NCBI RefSeq assembly: GCF_001436755.1
Contig: NZ_AYZD01000018.1
Coordinates: 1 to 64,000 of the forward strand
Length of the DNA stretch: 64,000 nucleotides
Origin: Liquorilactobacillus aquaticus DSM 21051
GTDB taxonomy: Bacteria > Bacillota > Bacilli > Lactobacillales > Lactobacillaceae
Direction of reading: 5' to 3'
Position 1 is the first letter of the stretch, and each line of letters opens with the position of its first letter. Shown here piece after piece: positions 34,588-46,009 of this stretch. A program made the position numbers and the translations under genes. The notes below the pieces were generated by a model. The model saw only the letters and a list, made by a program, of their open reading frames with translations. It made no database searches and was not told where the DNA came from.

Positions 34588-35437
34588 TTACATCACTCCC
34601 TTTGCTGTGCAATTCAAGCAACCATGCAATTTTATTCTTAATATCTTTTCTTGCAACAATGGCATCTATAAAGCCGTGTTCAAGTACACGTTCAGCATCC
34701 TGCAAATCACTAGGAACTTTCTGGTGCGTTGTTTGTTCAATTACTCGTTTTCCAGCGAAGCCAACTAAAACACGCGGCTCAGATAAAATGATATCCCCCT
34801 GCATTGCAAAACTAGCAGTCACACCGCCAGTCGTCGGATCCGTTAGAACTGTAATATACAGCAAACCTGCCTCTGAATGGCGTTTAACAGCCTGTGATAT
34901 TTTTGCCATCTGCATCAATGAAAAAATTCCCTCTTGCATCCTTGCACCGCCGGATGAAGTAAACAGCACCACAGGAACTCGCTGCCTTGTTGCACGTTCA
35001 AAAAGACGCGTTATTTTTTCGCCTGTAATTGTTCCCATTGATCCCATAATAAAAGCAGGATCCATAATTCCTAATGCTAACCGCTGATCCTCTATCTTAG
35101 CCATGCCCGTTAAAACAGAATCATTTAATCCTGTTTGTATACGTGCCTTGGAGAGCTTTTTTTGATAATTTGGAAATTTCAGCGGATCAGTCGTTTTTAA
35201 AGAATCGTCCATTTCTGAGAAAGAATCCACCAGCCACTTTAAACGTTCACGCGCAGTAATTCTAAAACCATATTCACAATTAGGACAAACTTGATAAATA
35301 CCTAGATCCTTATGATAAAAGGATTGATGACATTTAGGACATGCAATCCACATCCCAGACGGTACTTTCTCACCAGCCTTTTTATCAGCCTTGATATGTT
35401 TGTGTCCCAATGTTTTTAATTCATTAAATAATTGCAC
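34580..35437 (-). CDS. accD: Acetyl-CoA carboxylase carboxyltransferase subunit beta
   Basis: About 285 residues from GTG 35437, six bases after [27 protein letters not shown] with a second CxxC is the zinc ribbon; [10 protein letters not shown] and [17 protein letters not shown] are the carboxyltransferase core. Pairs with AccA. Confidence 0.97.
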   Translation of the reverse strand: MQLFNELKTLGHKHIKADKKAGEKVPSGMWIACPKCHQSFYHKDLGIYQVCPNCEYGFRITARERLKWLVDSFSEMDDSLKTTDPLKFPNYQKKLSKARIQTGLNDSVLTGMAKIEDQRLALGIMDPAFIMGSMGTITGEKITRLFERATRQRVPVVLFTSSGGARMQEGIFSLMQMAKISQAVKRHSEAGLLYITVLTDPTTGGVTASFAMQGDIILSEPRVLVGFAGKRVIEQTTHQKVPSDLQDAERVLEHGFIDAIVARKDIKNKIAWLLELHSKGSDVNG

Positions 35438-35439
35438 AC

Positions 35440-36804
35440 CTAATCCTCCTTCTTCCATCTTGGTAGGAAGGATTTCTCAAGATAGTCAGTCGTTACTCGT
35501 CCATTCTTAAAAGTATCGTCATCGAGGAGCGCCAAGTGGAACGCTTGATTCGTTGTAATACCATCAATCAACATTTCGTTTAAAAGACGTTTTATTTTTT
35601 GAATTGCCTCATTACGATCATTGCCTAAAGCAATAACTTTAGCTACCATCGAGTCATAAAAAGGTGAAATTTTAACTCCAGCGTACAACGCTGAATCAAT
35701 TCGCATTCCCAGATTTCCAACAGGGAAGTATAAATATTTAACTTTCCCGACCGAAGGAGCAAAATTTTTGGCTGGATCTTCAGCGTTAATTCGACATTCA
35801 ATTGCATGACCCTGGCAATGAATATCCGCCTGTTTAAATGGTAACTCTTCGCCGGCAGCAACACTGACCTGAGCCTTAACCAAGTCAATACTCGTGACCA
35901 TTTCAGTAACTGTATGTTCCACCTGAATACGAGTATTCATTTCCATAAAATAGAAATTATGTTCCTTGTCCATTAAAAATTCGATCGTTCCTGTATTAAC
36001 ATAGTCGATCGCATTAGCAGCTTTAACTGCAATTTTACCCAAGAAATTGCGTTGCTCCTCTGTGATCAGTTCACAAGGACTTTCTTCAATCACTTTTTGC
36101 TTGTTTCGCTGAACAGAACAATCACGTTCAGGAAAATAAACCGCATTACCTTGCTTATCACGGAAGATTTGAACTTCAATATGCTTAACATCCTCCATGA
36201 TTTTTTCCAAATACATCCTTGAATCACCAAAAGATACGATGGCCTCTTGCTGAGCTTCCTCAAAGTTGCTCTGTAGCTTCTCCTCGTTGTCAACCCTTCG
36301 AATACCTTTGCCACCACCACCAGCAGCAGCTTTCAATAATATTGGGTAGCCGACTTTATTGGCAATTTTACGAGCATCGTCAGTATTATCAACAAAACCC
36401 TCACTACCAGGAATAACCGGTACGCCGCTTGCTCGCATCTGCTCACGTGCATTTGCCTTGTTACCCATCAAATCAATTGTTTCTGATTTGGGTCCGATAA
36501 AGGTAATACCGCACGCCTCACACATTTCGACAAATTGACTATTTTCCGACAAGAAGCCGAAACCAGGGTGAATTGCTTCTGCACCTGTTCCGACAGCCGC
36601 ACTTAAAATGTTTTTCATATTCAAATACGATGCTTGCGGACGAGCAGTTCCAACACACACGGCTTCATCAGCCAATTGAACATGCAAACTTTCACGATCA
36701 ACATCAGAATAGATCGCTACTGACTTGATTCCTAATTCTTTTAATGAGCGAATGATGCGAACGGCAATTTCACCGCGATTAGCTACTAGAACCTTTTTAA
36801 ACAT
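35440..36804 (-). CDS. accC: Biotin carboxylase
   Basis: 454 residues. ATP-grasp: [14 protein letters not shown] is the Gly-rich lid, [17 protein letters not shown] the catalytic loop, ECRINAEDP the C-domain. It carboxylates biotin on AccB. ATG 36804 is chosen over the preceding TTG. Confidence 0.97.
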   Translation of the reverse strand: MFKKVLVANRGEIAVRIIRSLKELGIKSVAIYSDVDRESLHVQLADEAVCVGTARPQASYLNMKNILSAAVGTGAEAIHPGFGFLSENSQFVEMCEACGITFIGPKSETIDLMGNKANAREQMRASGVPVIPGSEGFVDNTDDARKIANKVGYPILLKAAAGGGGKGIRRVDNEEKLQSNFEEAQQEAIVSFGDSRMYLEKIMEDVKHIEVQIFRDKQGNAVYFPERDCSVQRNKQKVIEESPCELITEEQRNFLGKIAVKAANAIDYVNTGTIEFLMDKEHNFYFMEMNTRIQVEHTVTEMVTSIDLVKAQVSVAAGEELPFKQADIHCQGHAIECRINAEDPAKNFAPSVGKVKYLYFPVGNLGMRIDSALYAGVKISPFYDSMVAKVIALGNDRNEAIQKIKRLLNEMLIDGITTNQAFHLALLDDDTFKNGRVTTDYLEKSFLPRWKKED

Positions 36805-36819
36805 CAAATCACCCCTAAT

Positions 36820-37245
36820 TTAACCAATCATAAACGTTAGTTCTGCAGTACATACTTTCTTACCTTCAACACTTGCGAAACCTTTTCCCAAGCCAACATT
36901 ATTTCTGATTTTTTCTAATTCGACTTCCAGACGCAAAGCATCTCCCGGCCGAACAACACGCCGAAACTTAGCTTCCTTGATACCGCCAAAATAAGCAGTT
37001 TTTCCCTTAAATTCAGGCAGAGTCAACAACGCAACCGCACCTGTTTGTGCTAGTGCTTCAACAATCAACGCACCAGGAAGAACGGGATTACTTGGAAAAT
37101 GCCCATTAAAAACTTCTTCATGAATTGTCACATTTCTTTTCGCTACTGCCATTTTTCCTGGAACAAGTTCATCAACACGGTCTATCAACAGCATAGGATA
37201 GCGATGAGGAATGATTTTTTGTATTTCAGTCACATCTAAAACCAT
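36820..37245 (-). CDS. fabZ: 3-hydroxyacyl-ACP dehydratase FabZ (second copy)
   Basis: 141 residues, hot-dog fold. PHRYPMLLIDRV has the catalytic His; GHFPSNPVLPGALIVEALAQ the catalytic Glu. A second, diverged copy sits at the head of the operon. One copy may also isomerise trans-2 to cis-3 decenoyl-ACP as FabN does in Enterococcus. Confidence 0.95.
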   Translation of the reverse strand: MVLDVTEIQKIIPHRYPMLLIDRVDELVPGKMAVAKRNVTIHEEVFNGHFPSNPVLPGALIVEALAQTGAVALLTLPEFKGKTAYFGGIKEAKFRRVVRPGDALRLEVELEKIRNNVGLGKGFASVEGKKVCTAELTFMIG

Positions 37246-37253
37246 CTTGTTGT

Positions 37254-37712
37254 TTACGCCTCCTCAATTTCAAAAAGTGGTTGTCCGAATTCAACTAATT
37301 CTTCATTGTTTACTAAAACTTTGGAAATAACGCCTGCAACTTCACTCTTGATTTCTGTCATCATTTTCATGGCTTCAATGATGCACACCACATCGCCTTT
37401 ACGAATTTGATCGCCGGCTTTAACAAATGGTGGTTTAGTAGGTTCGGATTGAAGATAAACGCTCCCTACCATTGGTGAATCAATTGTTTTACCCGGTTTT
37501 TCAGCCTTGTTCCCTTCGACAGGCAGTACTGGTGTGTTTTCATTTTTTGTCCTGTTTTCAGCACTTGGTACCGATGCTTGTGCCTGTACAATTGGCTGTG
37601 AGACCTTATTTTTACTCAAACGAATATGAAAATCTCCCGTCGTAATTTCTAATTCACGACTAGGTGAATCATTGAAATCAGCGATCAATTTTTGTATTTC
37701 TTTATAGTCCAA
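37254..37712 (-). CDS. accB: Biotin carboxyl carrier protein
   Basis: 152 residues. N-terminal helix (MDYKEIQKLIADFNDSPSRE), Pro/Ala/Glu-rich linker (about 45-75), C-terminal biotinyl domain with EAMKMM, whose Lys is biotinylated. Carries carboxyl between AccC and AccAD. Confidence 0.97.
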   Translation of the reverse strand: MDYKEIQKLIADFNDSPSRELEITTGDFHIRLSKNKVSQPIVQAQASVPSAENRTKNENTPVLPVEGNKAEKPGKTIDSPMVGSVYLQSEPTKPPFVKAGDQIRKGDVVCIIEAMKMMTEIKSEVAGVISKVLVNNEELVEFGQPLFEIEEA

Positions 37713-37714
37713 CC

Positions 37715-38950
37715 CTATTCACTCCATTTTCTAAATGCTAATACTGCATTATGTCCACCAAATCCTAATGAGTTGCTGATTGCATATTCAAGATTTGGTG
37801 CACTTTCAGCATTTTCTGTCACGACATTGACATGGCATTCAGGATCTTGCTTCTTTAATCCAACATTAGCTGGCAACTCACTTTGTTCAAGTGCTGCAAC
37901 AGTGATAACAGCCTCAATCGCACCTGCAGCACCTAGCAAATGACCTGTCATACTCTTGGTACTGCTTACCTTAACAGGACTATCAGCCCCAAAAACACGG
38001 TTAATGGCCTTAGCTTCACCTGAATCGTTAGCATGTGTCGCTGTTCCATGAGCATTGATATAGCCAACTTCTTTGGGCGTTACTCCTGCCTCAGAAATAG
38101 CTTGCTGCATCGCACGCGCAGCACCTTCACCTGTTGGATCTGGAGAAGTCATATGGAACGCATCACAAGTGCTGCCATAGCCAACAACTTCACCTAAAAT
38201 TTTCGCGCCTCGCTCTTTTGCATGCTCCAAACTTTCAAGAACAAGCGTTGCACCACCTTCACCCATAACAAAACCAGAACGATCTTCATCGAACGGCAAT
38301 GATGCCCGGTAAGGATCTTTCTCCTTGGAAAGTGCTGTCAGGGCAGCAAAACCAGCAATCCCGATTTCATTAACTGAAGCTTCAGAACCACCGGTCAGCA
38401 TTACTTTAGCTCTACCTTCTTTTATCTGACGATAAGCCTCACCGATTGCATTGGTACCTGAAGAACAAGCCGTAACGATTGCAGTACATATATTCTTTGC
38501 CTTAAAACGTAGTGCAATATTACCAGCAGCCATATTAACGATTGATGTTGGAACAAATAATGGTGAGACTCTTTGAGGTCCCTTGCTGTTCATCTTCGTT
38601 ACTTGTTCTTGAATTGTGGTTAAACCGCCAATCCCGGAACCATAAATTACACCCATATCGTATTCATCAGTGTTTTCGCTACTGATACCCGCTTGTTCAA
38701 CTGCAGCAATGGCACTGTCAACAGCATATTGCGAGAATAAATCCATTCTTTTAGCTGCTTTCTTGCCAACACGAAGTTTAGGATCAAAATCCTTAACTTC
38801 TGCAGCCACCGTAATTCCTGTTTCACTTGCGTCAAACTTGCTGATCTTGTCAAATCCAATTTTTCCAGCAAAAATATTTTTCAGAAATGTAGCTGTATCG
38901 TTACCTACCGGAGTAACGGCACCCATTCCAGTAATTACCACTCTACTCAT
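37715..38950 (-). CDS. fabF: 3-oxoacyl-ACP synthase II
   Basis: 411 residues, thiolase fold. VTACSSGTNAIGEAYR carries the nucleophilic Cys; NAHGTATHANDSGE and STKSMTGHLLGAAG bring the two His. It condenses malonyl-ACP with acyl-ACP. Two bases separate it from accB. Confidence 0.97.
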   Translation of the reverse strand: MSRVVITGMGAVTPVGNDTATFLKNIFAGKIGFDKISKFDASETGITVAAEVKDFDPKLRVGKKAAKRMDLFSQYAVDSAIAAVEQAGISSENTDEYDMGVIYGSGIGGLTTIQEQVTKMNSKGPQRVSPLFVPTSIVNMAAGNIALRFKAKNICTAIVTACSSGTNAIGEAYRQIKEGRAKVMLTGGSEASVNEIGIAGFAALTALSKEKDPYRASLPFDEDRSGFVMGEGGATLVLESLEHAKERGAKILGEVVGYGSTCDAFHMTSPDPTGEGAARAMQQAISEAGVTPKEVGYINAHGTATHANDSGEAKAINRVFGADSPVKVSSTKSMTGHLLGAAGAIEAVITVAALEQSELPANVGLKKQDPECHVNVVTENAESAPNLEYAISNSLGFGGHNAVLAFRKWSE

Positions 38951-38963
38951 CGATAAAACCCTC

Positions 38964-39695
38964 CTAGATCGTCATTCCACCATCAATCGTTATAACTTGC
39001 CCAGTAATATAATCACTTTTGGCCAAGAAAACTGCGGTTTCAGCCACTTCGACTGGTTCGCCAAAACGCTGAAGCGGAATATCTTTTACCATCTGATCCT
39101 TGATTTTCTGGCTAACTTCTGCCGTCATATCACTATTGATCATTCCTGGTGCGATTGCATTGCAACGCACCCCACGCAGAGCACCTTCGCGCGCGATTGT
39201 CTTTGTTAAGCCAATAATTCCGGCTTTACTGGCAGCATAATTTGCTTGCCCAAGATTACCGTGCAACCCCACAACACTCGCCAAATTAATAATGACCCCA
39301 CTTCTTTGGCGTGACATTTTCTTTAAGATACCTTGCGTTACATTAAATGTACCGATCAGATTGGTTTCAATAACGCGGCGAAAATCTTTTTCCTTCATCC
39401 CAATCATAAGCTTGTCAGCCGTAATTCCGGCATTATTAACTAAAATATCAAGATTATCGAATTCTTCAAAAATTTCCGTTTGCATTTTTTTTGCATCATT
39501 AATTTGCGAAACATCGCCCAACGCAACTTTGCATTTCACGCCCAATGCTTCAATTTCTTTTATTAGTTTATCTGAAACATTTTTACGCCCATTTAATATA
39601 ACATTACAGCCCTCTTTTGCGAATTGAAGCGCAATTGCTGCTCCGATTCCACGAGAACTGCCAGTAATAAAAGCGGTTTTCCCTTTAAGATCCAT
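38964..39695 (-). CDS. fabG: 3-oxoacyl-ACP reductase FabG
   Basis: 243 residues from ATG 39695 (GAGG upstream; the frame to 39719 overlaps fabD and lacks a site). TGSSRGIGAAIALQFA binds NADPH; NLASVVGLHGNLGQANYAASKAG has Ser-Tyr-Lys. Reduces the 3-keto group. Confidence 0.96.
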   Translation of the reverse strand: MDLKGKTAFITGSSRGIGAAIALQFAKEGCNVILNGRKNVSDKLIKEIEALGVKCKVALGDVSQINDAKKMQTEIFEEFDNLDILVNNAGITADKLMIGMKEKDFRRVIETNLIGTFNVTQGILKKMSRQRSGVIINLASVVGLHGNLGQANYAASKAGIIGLTKTIAREGALRGVRCNAIAPGMINSDMTAEVSQKIKDQMVKDIPLQRFGEPVEVAETAVFLAKSDYITGQVITIDGGMTI

Positions 39696-39699
39696 GTTA

Positions 39700-40638
39700 T
39701 CAGCCTCGACTTGCTTCAATAAATTTTTGGTAATTACTCTGATTGTCTATATGATAGCGTTCTATCGTTTTGTCAATTTGCTTAGTAAACTTACTTAAGG
39801 TTTGACCAGGGCCTATTTCAACAACTGTATCAATGTCTAAATTATTGATCATATAGTCAACACATTGATGAAAATGTGTCGGAGATACCAGCTGCCGTGT
39901 TAATATCGCGCGCGTTTCCTCTGCTTCAAACAGCTGTGCGGTCGTATTGCTGACCACTGGCACAGTCGTCTTTTCAAACTGCACATTTGCAAGACGTTTC
40001 TCCATTAAAGTACTTGCCTTTTTAAAAAGCGGGGTATGGAACGCCCCGCTAACCTTTAATGGAATAACATTTTTAATTTCTTGCTCATGAAATAGCTCGA
40101 TCGCACGATCAACGGCTGCTTTATTTCCGCCTATGACAACTTGTTTAGGTGAATTATAGTTTGCAGGGCAGACAACTTCCGTATCATTGCTTGCCTTTTG
40201 GCAAACATTTTCAATAGTATCAATGTTTGTCCTCATAACAGCTGCCATTGCACCATCAGTTTCCTCGGCATCGTTTTGCATATACATTGCACGATCCTTT
40301 AGAACCTGCATACCCTTTTCAAAACTCAAACTATTTGCAGCTATTAAAGCTGAATATTCACCCAAGCTCAAACCTACCATTCCACGAATATCAAGATTGG
40401 GAACATCTCTTTTAAGCATTCGAGTTATTCCTAAGCTCATGGCAACAATAGCCGGTTGAACATAAACAGTCTGTGCTAACTCATTATTCTCGTTGCGGTA
40501 AATAGCATTAAGGTCCATTCCTGTTAGCGTAGATGCTTGATCAATGGCCTTACGATAAACTTGGTCTGCCTCATATAAATCAAGCCCCATTTTGCTGTAC
40601 TGAGCACCTTGTCCACTAAATAAAAAGCCTATTTTCAT
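39700..40638 (-). CDS. fabD: Malonyl-CoA:ACP transacylase
   Basis: 312 residues. FLFSGQGAQYSKMG and GLSLGEYSAL (nucleophile Ser), VSGAFHTPLF (catalytic His). Loads malonyl onto AcpP. It ends 5 bases before the fabG start. Confidence 0.97.
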   Translation of the reverse strand: MKIGFLFSGQGAQYSKMGLDLYEADQVYRKAIDQASTLTGMDLNAIYRNENNELAQTVYVQPAIVAMSLGITRMLKRDVPNLDIRGMVGLSLGEYSALIAANSLSFEKGMQVLKDRAMYMQNDAEETDGAMAAVMRTNIDTIENVCQKASNDTEVVCPANYNSPKQVVIGGNKAAVDRAIELFHEQEIKNVIPLKVSGAFHTPLFKKASTLMEKRLANVQFEKTTVPVVSNTTAQLFEAEETRAILTRQLVSPTHFHQCVDYMINNLDIDTVVEIGPGQTLSKFTKQIDKTIERYHIDNQSNYQKFIEASRG

Positions 40639-40659
40639 AAATCCAAGATCTCCATTAAA

Positions 40660-40902
40660 TTATTTTGCGTCGACTTCTTTTTTAACATAGTCAACAACAT
40701 CTTTAATCGTTTTTACACCTTCATCGGCTTCAAGCTTGATATCTAATTCATCTTCAAGTTCATTCATAATTTCAAAAACATCTAAACTATCTGCTTCAAG
40801 ATCTTCTTTAATATCTGAATCCATCTTTACCTTGTCTGCATCTACATCTAATTGTTCAACCACGATATCTTTTACTTTGTCAAAAATTTCTTGTTCTGTC
40901 AT
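40660..40902 (-). CDS. acpP: Acyl carrier protein
   Basis: 80 residues, acidic. DLEADSLDVFEIMNELED holds DSL, whose Ser takes 4'-phosphopantetheine. Central carrier for the operon's enzymes. Confidence 0.97.
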   Translation of the reverse strand: MTEQEIFDKVKDIVVEQLDVDADKVKMDSDIKEDLEADSLDVFEIMNELEDELDIKLEADEGVKTIKDVVDYVKKEVDAK

Positions 40903-40921
40903 TATTAATTACACTCCTAAA

Positions 40922-41905
40922 TTAGTATTTGATAATTTGCGTTCCAACTGTTAATCCACCACCAAAACCGCTCATCGCAATTATTTGACCACGTTTAATT
41001 GCTTTATTAGACACAAGTTCATCTAAGAGAAGCGGTACACTAGCGGCGGAGGTGTTTCCATACTTAGCAATATTCATTGGAAATTTTGCTAAAGATTGAT
41101 CTAGGCGCTTAGCAATTTGCGTAACTATACGTGAATTTGCTTGGTGCAAAACAAAATAGTCAATTTGATCCAAAGTCAAACCGGCTTTTTCAACTGCTTC
41201 TTCAATCGATACTGGAACTTTATGAGTTGCAAACTTATAAACGTCTCTTCCAGACATCGAAAAAGCCTTAATTTTATGGTCGCCTGCTGTTGGGAAGGAA
41301 CTTAATGCATCTGTCTTCCCAGCCTCCAACTTATCGCCTTGCTCACCATAAGTATGCAGACTTGAGGAAACGAAGCAACTGCTATCTTCCTCATTTTGTT
41401 CTAACAAAACTCCTGCAGCCCCATCTCCGAACAAAACAGCCGTGGTTCTGTCCGTCCAATCAATAACTTTTGATAAGACTTCTCCCCCGATCAGCATTAC
41501 CCTCTTACAGGATGATCCGGAGGACACCATAAATTTTTCAGCTACATTTAGTCCATAGATAAAACCAGAACATGCAGCACTGATATCAAATGCCAGTGCT
41601 TTATGTGCCCCAATGTTTCCTTGAACCAGTGCAGCAGTTGCGGGCGTGTAGCTATCTGGTGACATTGTTGCAATTATCAGCAGATCAATCGACTCAGCAT
41701 CCCAACCACTTTTTTCAAGCAACTGCTCAGCTACATTGGTACATAACTGCGATGTATTTTCTTCAATGCTAATATGCCGTTGCTTAATACCTGTCCGACT
41801 ACTAATCCATTCGTCCGAAGTATCCATGATTTTACTCAGGTCATCATTAGTCACAACTTTAGATGGAACATAGTGAGCAGTCTTGACAACTTTAATTGTT
41901 TCCAA
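40922..41905 (-). CDS. fabH: 3-oxoacyl-ACP synthase III
   Basis: 327 residues. DISAACSGFIYGLN carries the Cys, FVLHQANSRIV the His, KYGNTSAASVPLLL the Asn. It starts chains from acetyl-CoA or branched acyl-CoA. TTG start with GGAG 11 bases upstream, 20 bases after fabT. Confidence 0.96.
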   Translation of the reverse strand: METIKVVKTAHYVPSKVVTNDDLSKIMDTSDEWISSRTGIKQRHISIEENTSQLCTNVAEQLLEKSGWDAESIDLLIIATMSPDSYTPATAALVQGNIGAHKALAFDISAACSGFIYGLNVAEKFMVSSGSSCKRVMLIGGEVLSKVIDWTDRTTAVLFGDGAAGVLLEQNEEDSSCFVSSSLHTYGEQGDKLEAGKTDALSSFPTAGDHKIKAFSMSGRDVYKFATHKVPVSIEEAVEKAGLTLDQIDYFVLHQANSRIVTQIAKRLDQSLAKFPMNIAKYGNTSAASVPLLLDELVSNKAIKRGQIIAMSGFGGGLTVGTQIIKY

Positions 41906-41925
41906 TATGCTGTCTACTCCTTAAT

Positions 41926-42366
41926 CTATGAATGCTCCCTAAGAAAATCCTCTAGGTTACATACTGCTTTTTCAATTGTTTTTATTTCTTCTGGATCAAG
42001 ATCTCTTAAAAAGCTACGTACCATCATACGGTGAAAGGCATCATGTGCCCGGTACATAAGACGTCCCTTTTTGGTCAATCCTAAGCGCACAACACGACGG
42101 TCATCACTACACCGTATTCGTGTTACATAATTTTTTTTACTTAACCGATCAATGGTTGAAGTCAGTGTACCTGGTGTTAAGTGCAATTCTTTTGCTACCT
42201 GCGATGCCGTCTTTTTATCGTACATTGTTATTGCATTAATCGCATGCATTTCTTTGATAGAGACGTCTTTAAAATGACTTCTTTTTAATTCATGTTCTTC
42301 AATCCAAAGAATATCATTATAAATTCTTACAAGGGAATCATTGATTGTTTTTACCCGATTTTCCAT
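41926..42366 (-). CDS. fabT: MarR-family repressor of fatty-acid synthesis FabT
   Basis: 146 residues, winged helix: MHAINAITMYDKKTASQVA, ELHLTPGTLTSTIDRLSKK (recognition helix) and RCSDDRRVVRLGLTKKG (wing). Second gene in the operon, as in Streptococcus and Lactobacillus. FabT binds with acyl-ACP as corepressor; a candidate operator lies at 42913. Confidence 0.93.
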   Translation of the reverse strand: MENRVKTINDSLVRIYNDILWIEEHELKRSHFKDVSIKEMHAINAITMYDKKTASQVAKELHLTPGTLTSTIDRLSKKNYVTRIRCSDDRRVVRLGLTKKGRLMYRAHDAFHRMMVRSFLRDLDPEEIKTIEKAVCNLEDFLREHS

Positions 42367-42421
42367 GTGTTCAATGTCCGTCCTTATCCAACCTTAATTT
42401 AACTGACAATCTTTAAGAACG

Positions 42422-42446
42422 AAATCTAAATACTGAATTTAGATTT
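42422..42446. repeat. 10-base hairpin over the stop codon of the first fabZ
   Basis: AAATCTAAAT / ATTTAGATTT with a 5-base loop; the fabZ stop lies in one arm. No T-run follows on the minus strand, so it could be an RNA processing or attenuation element between the first fabZ and fabT rather than a full terminator. Confidence 0.5.
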
Positions 42447-42885
42447 TTTCGTCCCGGTTTGCCACGATAAACATCAGTTCAGCTGCACACGCTGTTTTTC
42501 CATCAACAACTGCCTTCGTTTCTACGATCCCCATATTTTCCCGCTTCTTAGTCAAGGTAATATGTAGCTTAAGCACATCCCCTGGACGAACAACTCGACG
42601 AAACTTAGCTTTGTGAATCGCTCCAAGATAAGCAGTTTTTCCAACAAATTCAGGCGATTTCAGAATTAAAATCGAAGCTGCTTGTGCCAGAGTTTCAATA
42701 ATTAACACGCCGGGCATTACAGGATTACCTGGAAAATGACCTCTAAAGAACGACTCATTAATTGTCACATTCTTTGTAGCAACAATTGATTCACCGGCTT
42801 TTAGTTCATCAACATAGTCAATATAGATTATCGGAAAGCGATTAGGAATCAAATCCATAATTTCTTGTGCATCCATAAGCACCAC
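42439..42885 (-). CDS. fabZ: 3-hydroxyacyl-ACP dehydratase family FabZ (first copy, possible FabN)
   Basis: About 148 residues. PNRFPIIYIDYVDEL (Asn in place of the His of the usual PHRYP; the catalytic His is not visible there) and GHFPGNPVMPGVLIIETLAQ with Glu. First gene of the operon. GTG 42885 is preceded by GAGGTGA; 42894 and ATG 42876 are alternatives. The missing His in PHRYP-equivalent position distinguishes it from the other copy. Confidence 0.85.
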   Translation of the reverse strand: MVLMDAQEIMDLIPNRFPIIYIDYVDELKAGESIVATKNVTINESFFRGHFPGNPVMPGVLIIETLAQAASILILKSPEFVGKTAYLGAIHKAKFRRVVRPGDVLKLHITLTKKRENMGIVETKAVVDGKTACAAELMFIVANRDEKI

Positions 42886-42912
42886 ATTTGTCACCTCACT
42901 CTTCCAAAAAGT

Positions 42913-42929
42913 ATTTCGAACATCAAAAT
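42913..42929. promoter_or_regulatory. Candidate FabT operator
   Basis: ATTTCGAACATCAAAAT agrees with the published FabT palindrome ANTTTGATTATCAAATT at 13 of its 16 specified bases. It lies 14-30 bases downstream of the -10, over the predicted transcript start, a position suited to repression. Confidence 0.7.
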
Positions 42930-42942
42930 ATTCGATGATTGA

Positions 42943-42971
42943 ATAGTATTACACTCGGACTAAATTGTCAA
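42943..42971 (-). promoter_or_regulatory. Promoter of the fab operon
   Basis: Minus strand -35 TTGACA (42966-42971), -10 TACTAT (42943-42948), spacer 17. Upstream, 42972-43235 holds no gene; TAAACCAT / ATGGTTTA form an 8-base pair near 43105-43136 of unknown role. Confidence 0.8.
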
Positions 42972-43235
42972 ATTTAAAAAAAGCATTCATTAAATTTTAT
43001 TAAAAATTAAACATTATAAACTTCACTTTTGTCTGTGTGTAATAAAAAATTATTTTTTTATTAGTCTGGCAAAACAAGACTGGGTGTATTTTAAGTCCCC
43101 TTTAAACCATAGATTAGCCTTACATCATGGTTTATATATAACATTACTTATTATACCATCATTAAAAGGACCGTTTTTCGCACGCCGATCTGTTTTAACT
43201 AATCAAAATTTAATTTAACCATTCTTCCCTACGTA

Positions 43236-43285
43236 ACAAAATAAAAAAGTGTGCTTGCAAGCCCTAGCCTCTAAGCATCACTTTC
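43236..43285 (-). terminator. Terminator of yajC
   Basis: AAAGTGaTGCTT pairs with AAGCAcACTTT with one bulge; the minus strand continues TTTTTTATTTT. Confidence 0.75.
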
Positions 43286-43298
43286 CCTAATATTGTTT

Positions 43299-43673
43299 TC
43301 AACTCTTCTTTTTCTCATCTTCAGAAGCATTTTCTTCAGCTGCTTTTTCCGTACTTTGAACGTCAGTTGTTTGTGCACTCTTTTCAACTGTTTCTCCACC
43401 ATTTGTTTTCGCAGGTATAACGCTTGCAATGGCAGATTGTTCGAACGTTAGAAAAATTCCGTCACAATCAAGGGTCACGGTATGGTCAGCATTATTTATA
43501 CTGTCAATTACTCCATGCAATCTTCCAATTGTGATAACAGCATCCCCTTTTTTCAGGTTGCTCATCATTTCTTGACGTTTTTGCTGCTGCTTTTTCTGAG
43601 GTCTGATCATCATAAAATACATCAAACCAATCAAAGCAACAAACATTATAATCGTTGGTAATGATCCATTCAT
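43299..43673 (-). CDS. yajC: Preprotein translocase subunit YajC
   Basis: 124 residues from ATG 43673 (GGGAGTG upstream). One TM (about 5-23), then MIRPQKKQQQKRQEMM and KKGDAVITIGRLHGVIDSI, the family signature; acidic tail. Ancillary factor of SecDF. Last gene of the ymdB-to-yajC group. Confidence 0.95.
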   Translation of the reverse strand: MNGSLPTIIMFVALIGLMYFMMIRPQKKQQQKRQEMMSNLKKGDAVITIGRLHGVIDSINNADHTVTLDCDGIFLTFEQSAIASVIPAKTNGGETVEKSAQTTDVQSTEKAAEENASEDEKKKS

Positions 43674-43761
43674 TTTTTTCACTCCCATCTATAAAACAAA
43701 ACCTGCACAAGTATAACTTTAACAAAGATTTAAGCCACTGACTAGGCATTTGAGCAAATTT

Positions 43762-45979
<2,218 letters not shown>

Positions 45980-46009
45980 AATTGTCACCCTTCTTCAAAA
46001 AATTTATTT

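Noticed and set aside
34602-35087. 161-residue plus-strand frame antisense to accD
   Set aside because: Shadow of a conserved gene; no ribosome site.
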